Shown here piece by piece: positions 46,295 to 55,259 of a DNA stretch of 64,000 bases (positions are counted from its first letter, which is position 1; each line of letters begins with the position of its first letter). The translations under genes and the position numbers were made by a program. The stretch covers positions 62,001-126,000 of the forward strand of contig CALUKI010000031.1 of assembly GCA_944321175.1 (NCBI GenBank). The letters are read 5' to 3'. The notes under the pieces were generated by a model. That model saw only the letters and a list, made by a program, of their open reading frames with translations, was not told the origin of the DNA and did not search any database. The DNA comes from an uncultured Alistipes sp. (lineage in GTDB: Bacteria; Bacteroidota; Bacteroidia; Bacteroidales; Rikenellaceae).

Positions 46295-47053
46295 CTACTC
46301 CTCGGCGTCGGGATCGGCGACCAGAATACGGCCGCAATATTCGCAGATGATGATTTTCTTGCCCTGCCGGATATCGGCCTGCCGCTGCGGGGGAATGCGA
46401 TTGAAACAACCGCCGCAGGCGTCGCGTTTTACCGTTACGACAGCCAGGCCGTTGCGCACATTGCGGCGGATACGTTCGTATGCCGACAACAGCCGCTCGT
46501 CGATCTTTACCTTTGCAGCAGCCTCCTGCGCCTCGTATTCGGCCATCTGGGCCGCCGTCTCGGCCTCGATGCCGGACAGTTCCGTGCGTTTTACCTCCAG
46601 ATCGGCCCGACGGTCCGCCGCGATGCTTTCAGCCTCTTCCAACTGCGCTTTCTTGGCCTTGATCCCGGCGGCATACTCCTTGAGACGCTTTTCCGCCAGC
46701 TCGATCTCCAGCTCCTGATATTCGATCTCCTTCGAGATGGCATCGAACTCACGGTTGTTCCGCACGTTGTTCTGCTGCTCCTTGTAATTGGCTATGAGAA
46801 TCCGCGCCTGATCGATCTCGCGTTTGCGTTGCTTGGTCAAGGCGTTCAGCTCCTCGATCTCGGCATTGATATGCGCAATGCGGGTCTCCAGGCCGGCCAG
46901 TTCATCTTCCAGATCCTGCACCTCCAACGGAAGCTCGCCTTTGATTTTGTTGATTTCGTCGATTTTCGAATCGATTTTCTGCAACTCGTAGAGCGCCAGA
47001 ATTTTCTCCTGCATGGAGTAATCGACCTCGGCTGTTTTCTTCTGTGCTGCCAT
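46295..47053 (-). CDS. C4-type zinc ribbon / coiled-coil protein (DUF164-like)
   Basis: A 252-residue protein of the CT398/CdsZ family. Residues 10-190 form a long coiled coil (for example RIAHINAEIEELNALTKQRKREI). The C-terminal zinc ribbon has two Cys pairs: CGGC in RDACGGCFNRI and CEYC in IIICEYCGRILV. In Bacteroidota it is frequently encoded next to the Nif3-like gene, as here. Its role is unsettled; chlamydial relatives have been linked to secretion chaperones. Confidence 0.88.
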   Translation of the reverse strand: MAAQKKTAEVDYSMQEKILALYELQKIDSKIDEINKIKGELPLEVQDLEDELAGLETRIAHINAEIEELNALTKQRKREIDQARILIANYKEQQNNVRNNREFDAISKEIEYQELEIELAEKRLKEYAAGIKAKKAQLEEAESIAADRRADLEVKRTELSGIEAETAAQMAEYEAQEAAAKVKIDERLLSAYERIRRNVRNGLAVVTVKRDACGGCFNRIPPQRQADIRQGKKIIICEYCGRILVADPDAEE

Positions 47054-47241
47054 ATGTCGTGTTTAATTGTTGATCATCCGAATCATCCCCGCCTCTGCAA
47101 CTACGCCGACCGTATCCTGCCGCCTTTCGGCCGGGACGCTTTGTCGAAAGCCGCATTGCCCGTGCATACCTCCGGCGGGGCCCCTTCCTAAAAACCGTTT
47201 CCGCCATCACGCCCCGCCCCTTTTCCCGCGGCACCGAACAG

Positions 47242-48033
47242 CTATTGGCAGAGATAGTTCACCGGGTTGCGGGAGCACACACTCTTGCGGACGGCAAAGG
47301 TACATAAATTTTTCGAAAAAATCTCAAATAAAATCGCAATTGCGCAATATTCGCTTTCGAAATGGCCGATATCCGCCACCGTCATCCGGCCCGAAGGGGT
47401 CATGAAGTCGTTATACCGCAGATCGGCCGTCAAATAGAGTTCGGCACCCGATGCCATCGCCTCCCCCATGAGCGATGCGCCGGCACCGGTACAAACCGCC
47501 ACATGCCGCACCCGTTCAGAGACGACGTCGCTGTGGCGGATCGCCCCCACCCGCAGCCGTTGCGCCACCATGCGCAGGAATTCAAGCGTCGGAACCGCTT
47601 CGGGCAAACGGCCCGTCACACCGAACCCGACCCCCTCGCCCTTGCCGGGCGACGGTTCGAGCAGCTGCAGCTCCTGAAGCCCCAACTCCGCCGCCAAGCG
47701 CCAGCTCATGCCGCCGGGCGTACTGTCGAGATTGGTATGGCACGCATAGAGTGCAATCCCGCTCCGGACGGCCCGCGCCACACAGCGCTGCACATAATCG
47801 GCTTCGTTGAGCCGCCGCAACGGATGAAAAATCAACGGATGATGCGTTACGATCAGGTCGCAGCCTTCCCGCTCGGCCTCGGCAAGCACCTCCTCCGTAA
47901 CATCTACGGCCAACAGCGCCCGATGCACCTCCGCATCGGGATCCCCGACCACCAAACCGGCATTGTCATAATCCTCCTGCAAGGCAAGCGGAGCAAAACG
48001 CTCGATCGCCTCGGCTATTTCACGCAGTTTCAT
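47242..48033 (-). CDS. Nif3-like dinuclear metal centre protein
   Basis: A 263-residue NIF3/YbgI-family hydrolase-like protein. Metal ligands are visible in LIVTHHPLIFH (His pair), the Asp of ACHTNLDSTPGG, and HFESE near the C terminus. The length fits the short E. coli-type form rather than the longer form with an inserted PII-like domain. The last 25 residues (FAVRKSVCSRNPVNYLCQ) diverge from the family. The substrate is unknown; GTP cyclohydrolase I type 2 annotations exist for the family but are not well supported. Six bases separate it from the MerR gene. Confidence 0.9.
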   Translation of the reverse strand: MKLREIAEAIERFAPLALQEDYDNAGLVVGDPDAEVHRALLAVDVTEEVLAEAEREGCDLIVTHHPLIFHPLRRLNEADYVQRCVARAVRSGIALYACHTNLDSTPGGMSWRLAAELGLQELQLLEPSPGKGEGVGFGVTGRLPEAVPTLEFLRMVAQRLRVGAIRHSDVVSERVRHVAVCTGAGASLMGEAMASGAELYLTADLRYNDFMTPSGRMTVADIGHFESEYCAIAILFEIFSKNLCTFAVRKSVCSRNPVNYLCQ

Positions 48034-48039
48034 GGCTTG

Positions 48040-48579
48040 TCAAAACAACGACTGTTCATAAAAGGCAAACAACTCCTTGTGTTCCGCATCCTCCTTCTTG
48101 CGGCGGGAACGGCGGGCCCTCGGTTGTTCGGGTTCCGCAGCCGCCGCATCGTTCGCGCCGGATGCTGCGGCACCGGACGAATCGGTTCCGGCTTCGACAG
48201 GAGACTGTCCCTGCTGCGCAGCGGCTTCATCGACGACAATCGCGCCCGCTTCGGGCTCCTTCAGTTCATTGCGCACTTCGACCAGTTGCGCACGGATTGC
48301 CTGCAACCGCTCCAGCAGCTCCATGTCGCGCGCCACTCCGGAGAGGCCCCTGCCTTTCAGCGCACGGCGCGCACCGTCGAGCGTCATTCCGCGCTCCTTG
48401 ACCAGGTGGTAAATCAATTTGAGATTCTCCACATCTTCCGGAGAGAACATCCTGTTCCCCTTCTTGTTCTTCTGCGGCCGAAGGATCTCGAATTTCGACT
48501 CCCAGTGCCGGATCAACGATGCATTGACATCGAACATCTCCGCCACCTCGCCCATCGAGTAAAACAGTTTCTTTGCCAT
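48040..48579 (-). CDS. MerR-family transcriptional regulator
   Basis: A 179-residue regulator. The N-terminal winged helix (FYSMGEVAEMFDVNASLIRHWESKF and GNRMFSPEDVENLKLIYHLV) is a clear MerR-type DNA-binding domain. It is followed by a short coiled coil (about 75-110) and an Ala/Glu-rich, then basic, C-terminal tail without an effector-binding domain. This compact type is common in Bacteroidales. Ligand and targets are unknown. The gene is embedded in a tight minus-strand operon. Confidence 0.92.
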   Translation of the reverse strand: MAKKLFYSMGEVAEMFDVNASLIRHWESKFEILRPQKNKKGNRMFSPEDVENLKLIYHLVKERGMTLDGARRALKGRGLSGVARDMELLERLQAIRAQLVEVRNELKEPEAGAIVVDEAAAQQGQSPVEAGTDSSGAAASGANDAAAAEPEQPRARRSRRKKEDAEHKELFAFYEQSLF

Positions 48580-48590
48580 AGCGTTCTATT

Positions 48591-49952
48591 TTAACCTTTC
48601 AATATTCTCAATGAATTGGGGTACATGTTGTTGCAACGCCTTCCGATCCGTTTGGCGAATCCCAGCGCCACGCCGTTCGCCGTCACCAGATTCACGCCCT
48701 CCGCAAACCGTTCCACCGCCACGTCACCCCGCCGCAGATAGCATATCGCCTCTTCGCGGGAGAGTTCGGCGACGGATACGGCCGAACGGGAGAGCTCCGG
48801 AAAGAGCGCCAGGGCATGGGCCGGTTTCAACACCCCCTTGAAGAGCTGTCCCATCTCGACACCCGAACAGATGACGTTCAATACGCCGGCCAACATCCGC
48901 ACGGCTTCCGCCTGCGCCTGCCAATAACCGTAATATGTACCTCCGGCCAGTGCAAAACGCATCGATGCAGGTTCCACGACCCAGCGCGACAACTCCTGCA
49001 CAGTCCGTTTTTCGGCCCACACGACCGGATTGCGCTGCGGTTTTGGCATCCGCACCCGCTCGCCGCCGCTGTCGGCTTTCCGCGCCGCCGCGGCAAAAAA
49101 GCCCTCTCCCTCGGCACGGTGCGGATAGAACCGGAAGGTCTGGAAAACGCCTTCCGAGCCACAGACCACGCCCCACTCCTTCTCCACCGGCACCTGTTCG
49201 GCCGCCGCAAGATCATCGGCCGCCCATGCGGCAAAATCGCGCAAGACCGCTTCGTTCTCCGCAAAGTTGAACGTACAGGTGCTGTACAGCAGCAACCCTC
49301 CGGGACGCAGCGCCTGCCACGCCCCGCGCAGAATCGAGCGCTGCCGTTCGGCACACATGCCGACGGCCGCCTCGCTCCACTCCGAACGGGCCTCCTCCGA
49401 CTTGCGGAACATCCCCTCGCCCGAACAGGGGGCATCGACCGCCACGACATCGAACCAGCCCTGCAGTCGCGCCACCTGCGACGGATCGTTGACCGTCACG
49501 GCCACGTTGCCTGTCCCCCATTTGCGGACATTGTCGGCCAATACGGCCGCACGGCCGCGATTGATCTCATTGGCCACGACCAACCCCCCGCGGCCGACGA
49601 GCGAAGCATAAAGCGTCGTTTTCCCGCCGGGTGCGGCACACAGATCCAACACCCGCCGTCCGGCTGCGCCGCCGCACGACCCGACAATGTGTCCGACGAA
49701 TTGCGACGACGCCTCCTGCACATAGTAGCGTCCGGCATGGAAATCGGGATCGAGCGTAAACGACGGCCGCCCGGCCAGATAATACCCCGCAGGGCTCCAT
49801 CCGATGCGGCGGCCGGAAGGCGCCGGCATCCCCTTTGCGCCATTCAACCGCACCGAGACGGGAGATTCGCCCTCCAACGCCCGGCACAGCGCCGCACCTT
49901 CATCCGGTCCCAGATCGCGCAGCACACGCTCGACAAACCTTTCGGGCAACAT
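48591..49952 (-). CDS. RsmF-like 16S rRNA (cytosine-C5) methyltransferase
   Basis: A 453-residue NOL1/NOP2/Sun-family enzyme. The catalytic domain (about 70-290) has LDLCAAPGGKTT (SAM loop), the motif IV VDAPCSGEGMF and motif VI YSTCTFN, whose Cys residues perform catalysis. A C-terminal region of about 150 residues resembles the RsmF PUA/FAU-1-like part. The start at 49952 (MLPERFVERVLRDLG) is chosen because it begins the conserved domain; the frame is open 48 codons upstream into the next gene. It lies eight bases after the deoxynucleoside kinase. Confidence 0.92.
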   Translation of the reverse strand: MLPERFVERVLRDLGPDEGAALCRALEGESPVSVRLNGAKGMPAPSGRRIGWSPAGYYLAGRPSFTLDPDFHAGRYYVQEASSQFVGHIVGSCGGAAGRRVLDLCAAPGGKTTLYASLVGRGGLVVANEINRGRAAVLADNVRKWGTGNVAVTVNDPSQVARLQGWFDVVAVDAPCSGEGMFRKSEEARSEWSEAAVGMCAERQRSILRGAWQALRPGGLLLYSTCTFNFAENEAVLRDFAAWAADDLAAAEQVPVEKEWGVVCGSEGVFQTFRFYPHRAEGEGFFAAAARKADSGGERVRMPKPQRNPVVWAEKRTVQELSRWVVEPASMRFALAGGTYYGYWQAQAEAVRMLAGVLNVICSGVEMGQLFKGVLKPAHALALFPELSRSAVSVAELSREEAICYLRRGDVAVERFAEGVNLVTANGVALGFAKRIGRRCNNMYPNSLRILKG

Positions 49953-49960
49953 CGTTCCGA

Positions 49961-50581
49961 TCAATGTTTCGGGGCATTGTCCTGCAGCGAGTCGATCCGC
50001 CGGCAGATCTTCTCCAGTACGGAAGGATTCTCCACGAAATCCTCCGTATCCTTGTCGATGACAAGCACCTCGCCGTCGTAGATCGCCGAGACCCAATGTT
50101 CATACTTGGCATTCAGGCGCGACAGGTACTCTTCATCGATATTCATTTCGTAGGCGCGGCCGCGCTTGCGGATCTGCGCGATGAGCGTCGGCACGCTCGC
50201 CTTGAGATAGATCAACAGATCGGGACGCGGGACGAACCCCGACGCCAAACGGAAAATCCCCATATAGGTCTCCAGATCGCGGGCCGACATCAATCCCATC
50301 TCATGGAGGTTGTCCGCAAAGATATGGGCATCCTCATAGATGGTACGGTCCTGAAAGACATCCGCATTCCCCGCCGACAGCATATTGAGCGTCTGTTGGA
50401 TACGACTGCCCAGAAAATAGACCTGCAAGTGGAAAGCCCATCTTTGCATGTCGTTGTAGAAATCGCCGATATATGGATTGTTCGGCTCTTCGTAGTAGGC
50501 TTTGGCGTTGTAACGCTGCGTCAAGAGTTCGGTCAGGGTCGTCTTGCCGCTGCCGATGTTCCCAGCTATTGCAATATACAT
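49961..50581 (-). CDS. Deoxynucleoside kinase
   Basis: A 206-residue dNK-family kinase that phosphorylates deoxynucleosides for nucleotide salvage. The P-loop is IAGNIGSGKTTL, followed by the substrate-binding EEPNNPYIGDFY. The DRS-like motif is QDRTIYEDAHIF, and the lid region is RAYEMNIDEEYLSRLN. The ATG at 50581 is chosen because it places the P-loop at the usual distance. Substrate preference (dA, dG or other) cannot be told by eye. Confidence 0.93.
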   Translation of the reverse strand: MYIAIAGNIGSGKTTLTELLTQRYNAKAYYEEPNNPYIGDFYNDMQRWAFHLQVYFLGSRIQQTLNMLSAGNADVFQDRTIYEDAHIFADNLHEMGLMSARDLETYMGIFRLASGFVPRPDLLIYLKASVPTLIAQIRKRGRAYEMNIDEEYLSRLNAKYEHWVSAIYDGEVLVIDKDTEDFVENPSVLEKICRRIDSLQDNAPKH

Positions 50582-50697
50582 GGTCGTATGGTTTTCCTTC
50601 CAATCGGGGAGAGGCGTCATTCGCATCCGCCGCGCAGCGGTGCGCCTTCCGATGCCGCACCCCCTCCGTCATTTCCGTCTATCGTTGCTATCTTCCG

Positions 50698-52170
50698 TCA
50701 CTCCATTTCGTTCAGGATCTCCTCCAGCACCCGCCGGTCATTGGACAGCCGCGGCACCTTGTTCTTCCCGTGCCGCACCATCCACCGTTCAAACGTTCCG
50801 GACGGTACGGCATGCAGGAGCAACCGGTCCATCGTGCTGTTGCGTTTGGCGTCGTAATCCGAATTGACGCGCCGCAGCTCCTCATCGAGAGCCGTCGCGA
50901 AACTCTCCGGCGTTTCGGGCTGTTCGGGAAGGTGGTCGAACTCCACGATCCACTCGTGGGCGCCGCGCCCCTGAAGGGTCATGTAACGCGGTGCCGCCGT
51001 GTACTCCCCGACAGCTGCCCCCGTACGCGCCGCAACGGCAGCGACGGCCCGTTCGGCATTCTCCATGATCAGTTCCTCGCCGAAGACATTGATATACTGG
51101 CGTGTGCGCCCCACGATCCGAATCCGGTAGGGATCCGTCGAGGTGAACTCCACGACATCTCCCATTTCATAGCGCCACAAACCGTTGCTCGATGTGATGA
51201 GCATCGCATAACGCCGTCCGGCCTGCACGCCTTCGAGCGGCACGACCTCGTCGCCGCTCCGGAATTCGTAATAGATTCCGTAGTCGAGCATCAGCAGCAT
51301 ATCGTTGCGCGAAGCGTCGTCGGCGATGGCGAAGAAGCCCTCCGAAGCATTGTAGGTCTCCATATAGTGCATCGCATCGGAGGGGATCAGTTCGCGGAAG
51401 GCTGTCCGGTAGGGTTCGAAACCCACCCCGCCGTGCGCAAAGAGCTCCAGATGGGGCCACACTTCACAGAGATTCCGCCGTCCCGTCACCTCGACCATGC
51501 GGCGCAGCAGTGCCAGGTTCCACGAGGGTACACCGGCAAAAGCCGTGACCCGTTCCCCTGCGCACTCCCTGCAATAACGTTCGACCTTCCGCGCGAAATC
51601 GGGAATCAGGGCGGTTTCACGGCACGGCGTGCGGAACCAGCCGCTCCAGAACGACATGCGTTCGATCAACAGCGCCGAAAGGTCTCCGGCAACATAGCCG
51701 TTCTCTCGGCGGCAGCTGCCTCCCAGCGTCAGCGTCTTGCCCTCGAAGACCCGCGTCGAAGGATATTGACGCACATAGAATGTCGCCACATCGCGCAGTC
51801 CCCGCGAATGGCAGCGCCACAACGACACGTCGTTTACGGGCAGATATTTGCTCCGTTCGGAGGTGGTTCCCGACGACCGTGCGAACCACCGCACCCGCCC
51901 CGGCGCCGCGACATCCGCTTCACCGGCCAGCATCCGGTCGATATAACCCTTGAACGAGTCGTAGTCGAACCGATCCACACGCCGGGCGAACTCCTCCGGC
52001 GTACGGATCTCCGACAAACCGTAACGGCGCCCGAAATCGGTCCGTGCCCCTTCACGCAACAGCCGGTCGAACTGCTCGCGCTGCACGTCGAGCGGGCGAC
52101 GCAGAAACCGTTCGACCGAACGGCTGCGCAACGAGAAAAAACTGCGAAGAATCGAACTTTTCAACGACAT
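50698..52170 (-). CDS. GH3-family acyl-adenylate-forming protein
   Basis: A 490-residue protein of the GH3 (auxin-responsive promoter) family, part of the ANL adenylating superfamily. Plant members conjugate amino acids to hormones; the bacterial role is unknown. The nucleotide-binding loop is WFARSSGTTSERSKYLPV. Other conserved blocks are YMETYNASEGFFAI, LWRYEMGDVVEF and the hinge-region RIVGRTRQYINVFGEELI. I chose the ATG at 52170 (MSLKSSILRS); the frame extends 70 codons further without family similarity. Confidence 0.9.
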   Translation of the reverse strand: MSLKSSILRSFFSLRSRSVERFLRRPLDVQREQFDRLLREGARTDFGRRYGLSEIRTPEEFARRVDRFDYDSFKGYIDRMLAGEADVAAPGRVRWFARSSGTTSERSKYLPVNDVSLWRCHSRGLRDVATFYVRQYPSTRVFEGKTLTLGGSCRRENGYVAGDLSALLIERMSFWSGWFRTPCRETALIPDFARKVERYCRECAGERVTAFAGVPSWNLALLRRMVEVTGRRNLCEVWPHLELFAHGGVGFEPYRTAFRELIPSDAMHYMETYNASEGFFAIADDASRNDMLLMLDYGIYYEFRSGDEVVPLEGVQAGRRYAMLITSSNGLWRYEMGDVVEFTSTDPYRIRIVGRTRQYINVFGEELIMENAERAVAAVAARTGAAVGEYTAAPRYMTLQGRGAHEWIVEFDHLPEQPETPESFATALDEELRRVNSDYDAKRNSTMDRLLLHAVPSGTFERWMVRHGKNKVPRLSNDRRVLEEILNEME

Positions 52171-52431
52171 CCGTATCCTTATTTTATCCCCGGCTCCGCA
52201 AGCCGGGAGAAACATATCGTCCATAACCGGCACACCGGCCGGTTCTCCGGCGGCATCGGGGCGGCAGTCCCTTCTCCGCCGCGACCCGCCCGTCCCCTCC
52301 TGCTGCCCGTTTCCTGTACGGACGGCCTCTTGTGCGTTTTTTTTGTGCAGCCGGATTCCTGTACGGCCCATTTTGAGCAACAGGGTTCTTGTGCGGCCGG
52401 CGGCACCCGCATCTCCGTGAACCTGCCGATG
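52171..52431. other. GC-rich intergenic region between GH3 and trkA
   Basis: Contains an eight-T run (about 52337-52344) and imperfectly repeated TTCCTGTACGG or TTCTTGTGCGG elements around 52310-52410. I see no gene. Confidence 0.4.
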
Positions 52432-53772
52432 CTAATTGAAGTATTCGCAGACGGAGGCCACGGCATTCGGCATTGCAAAGACCACGACACGATCATACGC
52501 CTTGATCTCCGTACTGCCGACGGCGATCTCCACCCTGTCGCCCCGCACGATGCCGCCGATAATCACATCGGCCGGAAGCCCCATGTCCTTGATCCGGCTG
52601 CGTGTAGCCGGAGAATTGGGCTTGGCGATAAACTCCATGACCTCGGCTTCGCTGCCCGTAAGGTACTTGATGGCCTGCACGTCGGTTGACATCGTAAAAC
52701 GGAAGATATTCGAGGCGGTGACGAGCTTCTTGTTGACGATCGTGTCGATTCCCATGCTCTCGGCCAAATTGATGTAGTTGAGATTCTCGACCTCGGCGAT
52801 CACCTTCTTCACGCCCATGCGGCGCGCCAGCAGCGCCGCAAGGATATTGGTCTCGCTGCGGCCCGTCACGGCGACGAAGGCGTCCATATTCGGCAGCCCC
52901 TCCTCCAGCATCGCTTCGGTATTGCGACCATCGACATTGATGATGAGCGTTTTGTCGAGAAGCTCCACCAGACGGTAGGCCTTTTCGGCATTGTACTCCA
53001 CCAATTTGATATTGACCTCGTCCTGCAGGGCCTCCGCCACGCGCACACCGATGCGCGAGCCCCCCAGGATCATCAGGTTCTTGACAACAAATCCCGATTG
53101 CCCCGACAATTCGTTTACCTCATGTACGGCATCCTGACGTGCGATGACATAGATCGTATCGCCCTCCTCGAAATGCTCCTCGGCACGGGGGATGATCGTC
53201 TTTCCGCCGCGCGTAATGGCCACCGTGCGGTAGTTCAGCTCCGTATCGTCATCCGAGAAACCCGACACCCGCCGTCCGATGAGCGGCGACGTGGGCTCAA
53301 GCCGCAAGACCGACAGGGACAACCGCCCGCCCGAAAAATCGACATACTCCGTCGTCGAGGTGTGGCCCAGCAGATTGACCACCTCGGCCGCCGCGACCTT
53401 CTCCGGATAGAAAAGGTAGTCGATGCCCATTTCGATGAAGATCTCCTTGTTGTTGGGTTCGAGGTATTCGTTGTTGTCGATACGCGCGATGGTCTTGCGG
53501 GCCCCCAGCTGTTTGGCGATAACCGCCGCGACGATATTGTCATTCTCGGTATGGTTCACGGCGATGAAGAGATCGCATTTGCGCGTCGCCGCCTTGCGCA
53601 ACGCCTCGAAGGTGGTCGAATCGCCCTCGACGGTAATGATATCGGCCAGCGTCCCCACCTCTTCGAGCGCCTTTGCATCACGGTCGATTACCGTAATATC
53701 GTGTCCGTTTCCGCTGAGCATCGTTGCCAGATGGCTGCCCATCTCTCCGGCCCCTGCTATGACTATTTTCAT
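52432..53772 (-). CDS. trkA: Trk system potassium uptake protein TrkA
   Basis: A 446-residue cytoplasmic gating subunit of the Trk K+ transporter. It has two RCK modules. The first starts with the Rossmann motif MKIVIAGAGEMGSHLA and the second at about residue 230 (NLMILGGSRIGVRVAEAL). Each is followed by a TrkA-C domain (for example LRLEPTSPLIGRRVSGF). The membrane partner TrkH is not in the window. The promoter overlaps that of the divergent small membrane protein gene. Confidence 0.95.
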   Translation of the reverse strand: MKIVIAGAGEMGSHLATMLSGNGHDITVIDRDAKALEEVGTLADIITVEGDSTTFEALRKAATRKCDLFIAVNHTENDNIVAAVIAKQLGARKTIARIDNNEYLEPNNKEIFIEMGIDYLFYPEKVAAAEVVNLLGHTSTTEYVDFSGGRLSLSVLRLEPTSPLIGRRVSGFSDDDTELNYRTVAITRGGKTIIPRAEEHFEEGDTIYVIARQDAVHEVNELSGQSGFVVKNLMILGGSRIGVRVAEALQDEVNIKLVEYNAEKAYRLVELLDKTLIINVDGRNTEAMLEEGLPNMDAFVAVTGRSETNILAALLARRMGVKKVIAEVENLNYINLAESMGIDTIVNKKLVTASNIFRFTMSTDVQAIKYLTGSEAEVMEFIAKPNSPATRSRIKDMGLPADVIIGGIVRGDRVEIAVGSTEIKAYDRVVVFAMPNAVASVCEYFN

Positions 53773-53899
53773 ATCCGACAGTTTTCAACAATCGTTCGTC
53801 CGGACGGCAGGACGAAGGGCGTCGCTCAACGACATCCTTGTCCGCCCGCCGACGGCCGCCCCGCAGAAACCGCAACCTGCGGACCGCAACGGCGGGGTC

Positions 53900-53931
53900 T
53901 TTGCATTTTCACAGACAAATGTATAAATTTG
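53900..53931 (+). promoter_or_regulatory. Promoter of the small Cys-rich membrane protein gene
   Basis: TTTG (53900-53903), 20 bases, TAAATTTG (53924-53931). It overlaps a minus-strand promoter for trkA. Confidence 0.65.
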
Positions 53932-53947
53932 TCGCCGAAAGCACAAA
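53916..53947 (-). promoter_or_regulatory. Promoter of trkA
   Basis: On the minus strand: TTTG (53947-53944), 20 bases, TACATTTG (53923-53916). The -7 boxes of this and the opposing promoter touch. Confidence 0.65.
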
Positions 53948-54020
53948 TTTTCCGCTCCTTTTTCCGTCGTCAAGCGCGGCTTAAGATCGGAAAAAGAAAA
54001 CTTTTAACATTTAATCCGTT

Positions 54021-54278
54021 ATGCCGACCTGGTTGACCGTTATTCTGTGCGCCGCAGGTGCCGTAGCCTTCTTTGTGGTGGGCATGTCGCTCACGCTCAT
54101 GCTCAAAGGACACAATATCGATTCGGAGATCTCGACCAACAGGGAGATGCAGCGGCGCGGGATCAAATGCGCCGTGCAGGAGACCCGTGAAGCGATCCAA
54201 CAGTCCGACTGCAAGGAGACCTCCGAGCTTTGTTCGGGCAACTGCGCCGGCTGCGACATCGAGCATTCCCGCAAATAG
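54021..54278 (+). CDS. Small Cys-rich membrane protein
   Basis: An 85-residue protein with one N-terminal membrane helix (LTVILCAAGAVAFFVVGMSLTLML) and a soluble tail with five Cys in the last 36 residues (IKCAVQETRE, SDCKETSELCSGNCAGCDIEH). The closing C-x3-C-x2-C pattern could bind a metal or iron-sulphur cluster, somewhat like FeoB-associated Cys-rich proteins. It is expressed from its own consensus promoter. It is not part of an identifiable operon; trkA is divergent. Function unknown. Confidence 0.8.
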   Translation: MPTWLTVILCAAGAVAFFVVGMSLTLMLKGHNIDSEISTNREMQRRGIKCAVQETREAIQQSDCKETSELCSGNCAGCDIEHSRK

Positions 54279-54449
54279 GGCCGGGGCCCGAACGGCAGCA
54301 GGGACAGCCGTCGCGAATCTCCGTCCTCCCTTTCCCGCCCCTTCCGGCGGCCAAAAGCGAAATAGGTATTTTCCAAGAGTTCGTCCGTCCTATCGGGCTT
54401 GGATCGTTGCAAAAAAGCGGTTCCTTTGCATCGAAGAAAATCCGAGCGC

Positions 54450-55259
54450 ATGAAACCGATCGCCAGAATCGCATCATATCTACCTTTATTGGCAGGCATT
54501 GCCGGCTGCGACCATTTCGAATACCACCCCTACGATACCGATATCAAAGGCGACTGCAATATCAACGCCCGCAACATCGCCCGTATCGAGGCCGCCTGCG
54601 CGAACAAACGAACCATCCGTTTCGCCATGATCAGCGACACCCAGCGCCGGTATGACGAAACGGAACTTGCCGTCGAGGCCATCAATGCCCGCAACGACAT
54701 CGATTTCGTAATTCACGGCGGCGACCTTACCGATTTCGGGCTGAAAAAAGAGTTCATGTGGCAACGGGACATACTCAACCGCCTGCATGTGCCCTATGTC
54801 TGTCTGCTGGGAAATCACGACTGCCAGGGCACCGGAGAGGAGGTCTTCGGAAAAATATTCGGGCCGGCCGATTTCGCCTTCACGGCGTCCGACATCCGCT
54901 TCGTCTGTCTCAATACGAATGCCATGGAGTACGACTATTCACACCCCGTGCCTGACTTCGGATTCATCGAGAACGAGTTGCACGCATTCGCGTCTCCCGC
55001 CGTCCGCACCATCTTCGCCATGCATGTGCGCCCATACGATTTCCAGTTCAACAACAACGTCGCCAAAGCCTTCGAGTACTATGTTTTGGCCTTCCCGAAT
55101 CCTCTTTTCTGCCTTTTCGGCCATGACCACCGCTGGATCGAAGAGGATATATTCAACGACGGCATGATCTATTACGGATGTCCGAACATCGCCAAACGCA
55201 CCTATATCCTCTATACGGTTACCCCCGACGGATACAGCCATGAACAGATTGCTTTTTAG
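54450..55259 (+). CDS. Calcineurin-like metallophosphoesterase lipoprotein
   Basis: A 269-residue exported phosphoesterase. The signal peptide ends in a lipobox (GIAGC). The metal-binding blocks are MISDTQ (where many relatives have DxH), VIHGGDLTDFG, LLGNHDC, a His in FAMHVRPYDF and LFGHDHRW. The ATG at 54450 is chosen because it opens the signal peptide; the frame is open 17 codons upstream. The next gene overlaps its 3' end by 20 bases. The substrate is unknown and the protein is probably attached to an outer or inner membrane leaflet. Confidence 0.88.
   Translation: MKPIARIASYLPLLAGIAGCDHFEYHPYDTDIKGDCNINARNIARIEAACANKRTIRFAMISDTQRRYDETELAVEAINARNDIDFVIHGGDLTDFGLKKEFMWQRDILNRLHVPYVCLLGNHDCQGTGEEVFGKIFGPADFAFTASDIRFVCLNTNAMEYDYSHPVPDFGFIENELHAFASPAVRTIFAMHVRPYDFQFNNNVAKAFEYYVLAFPNPLFCLFGHDHRWIEEDIFNDGMIYYGCPNIAKRTYILYTVTPDGYSHEQIAF

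Noticed and set aside
50473..52689. A 738-residue plus-strand open frame across the kinase, GH3 and trkA genes
   Set aside because: It crosses three well-supported minus-strand genes and has no homology by eye.
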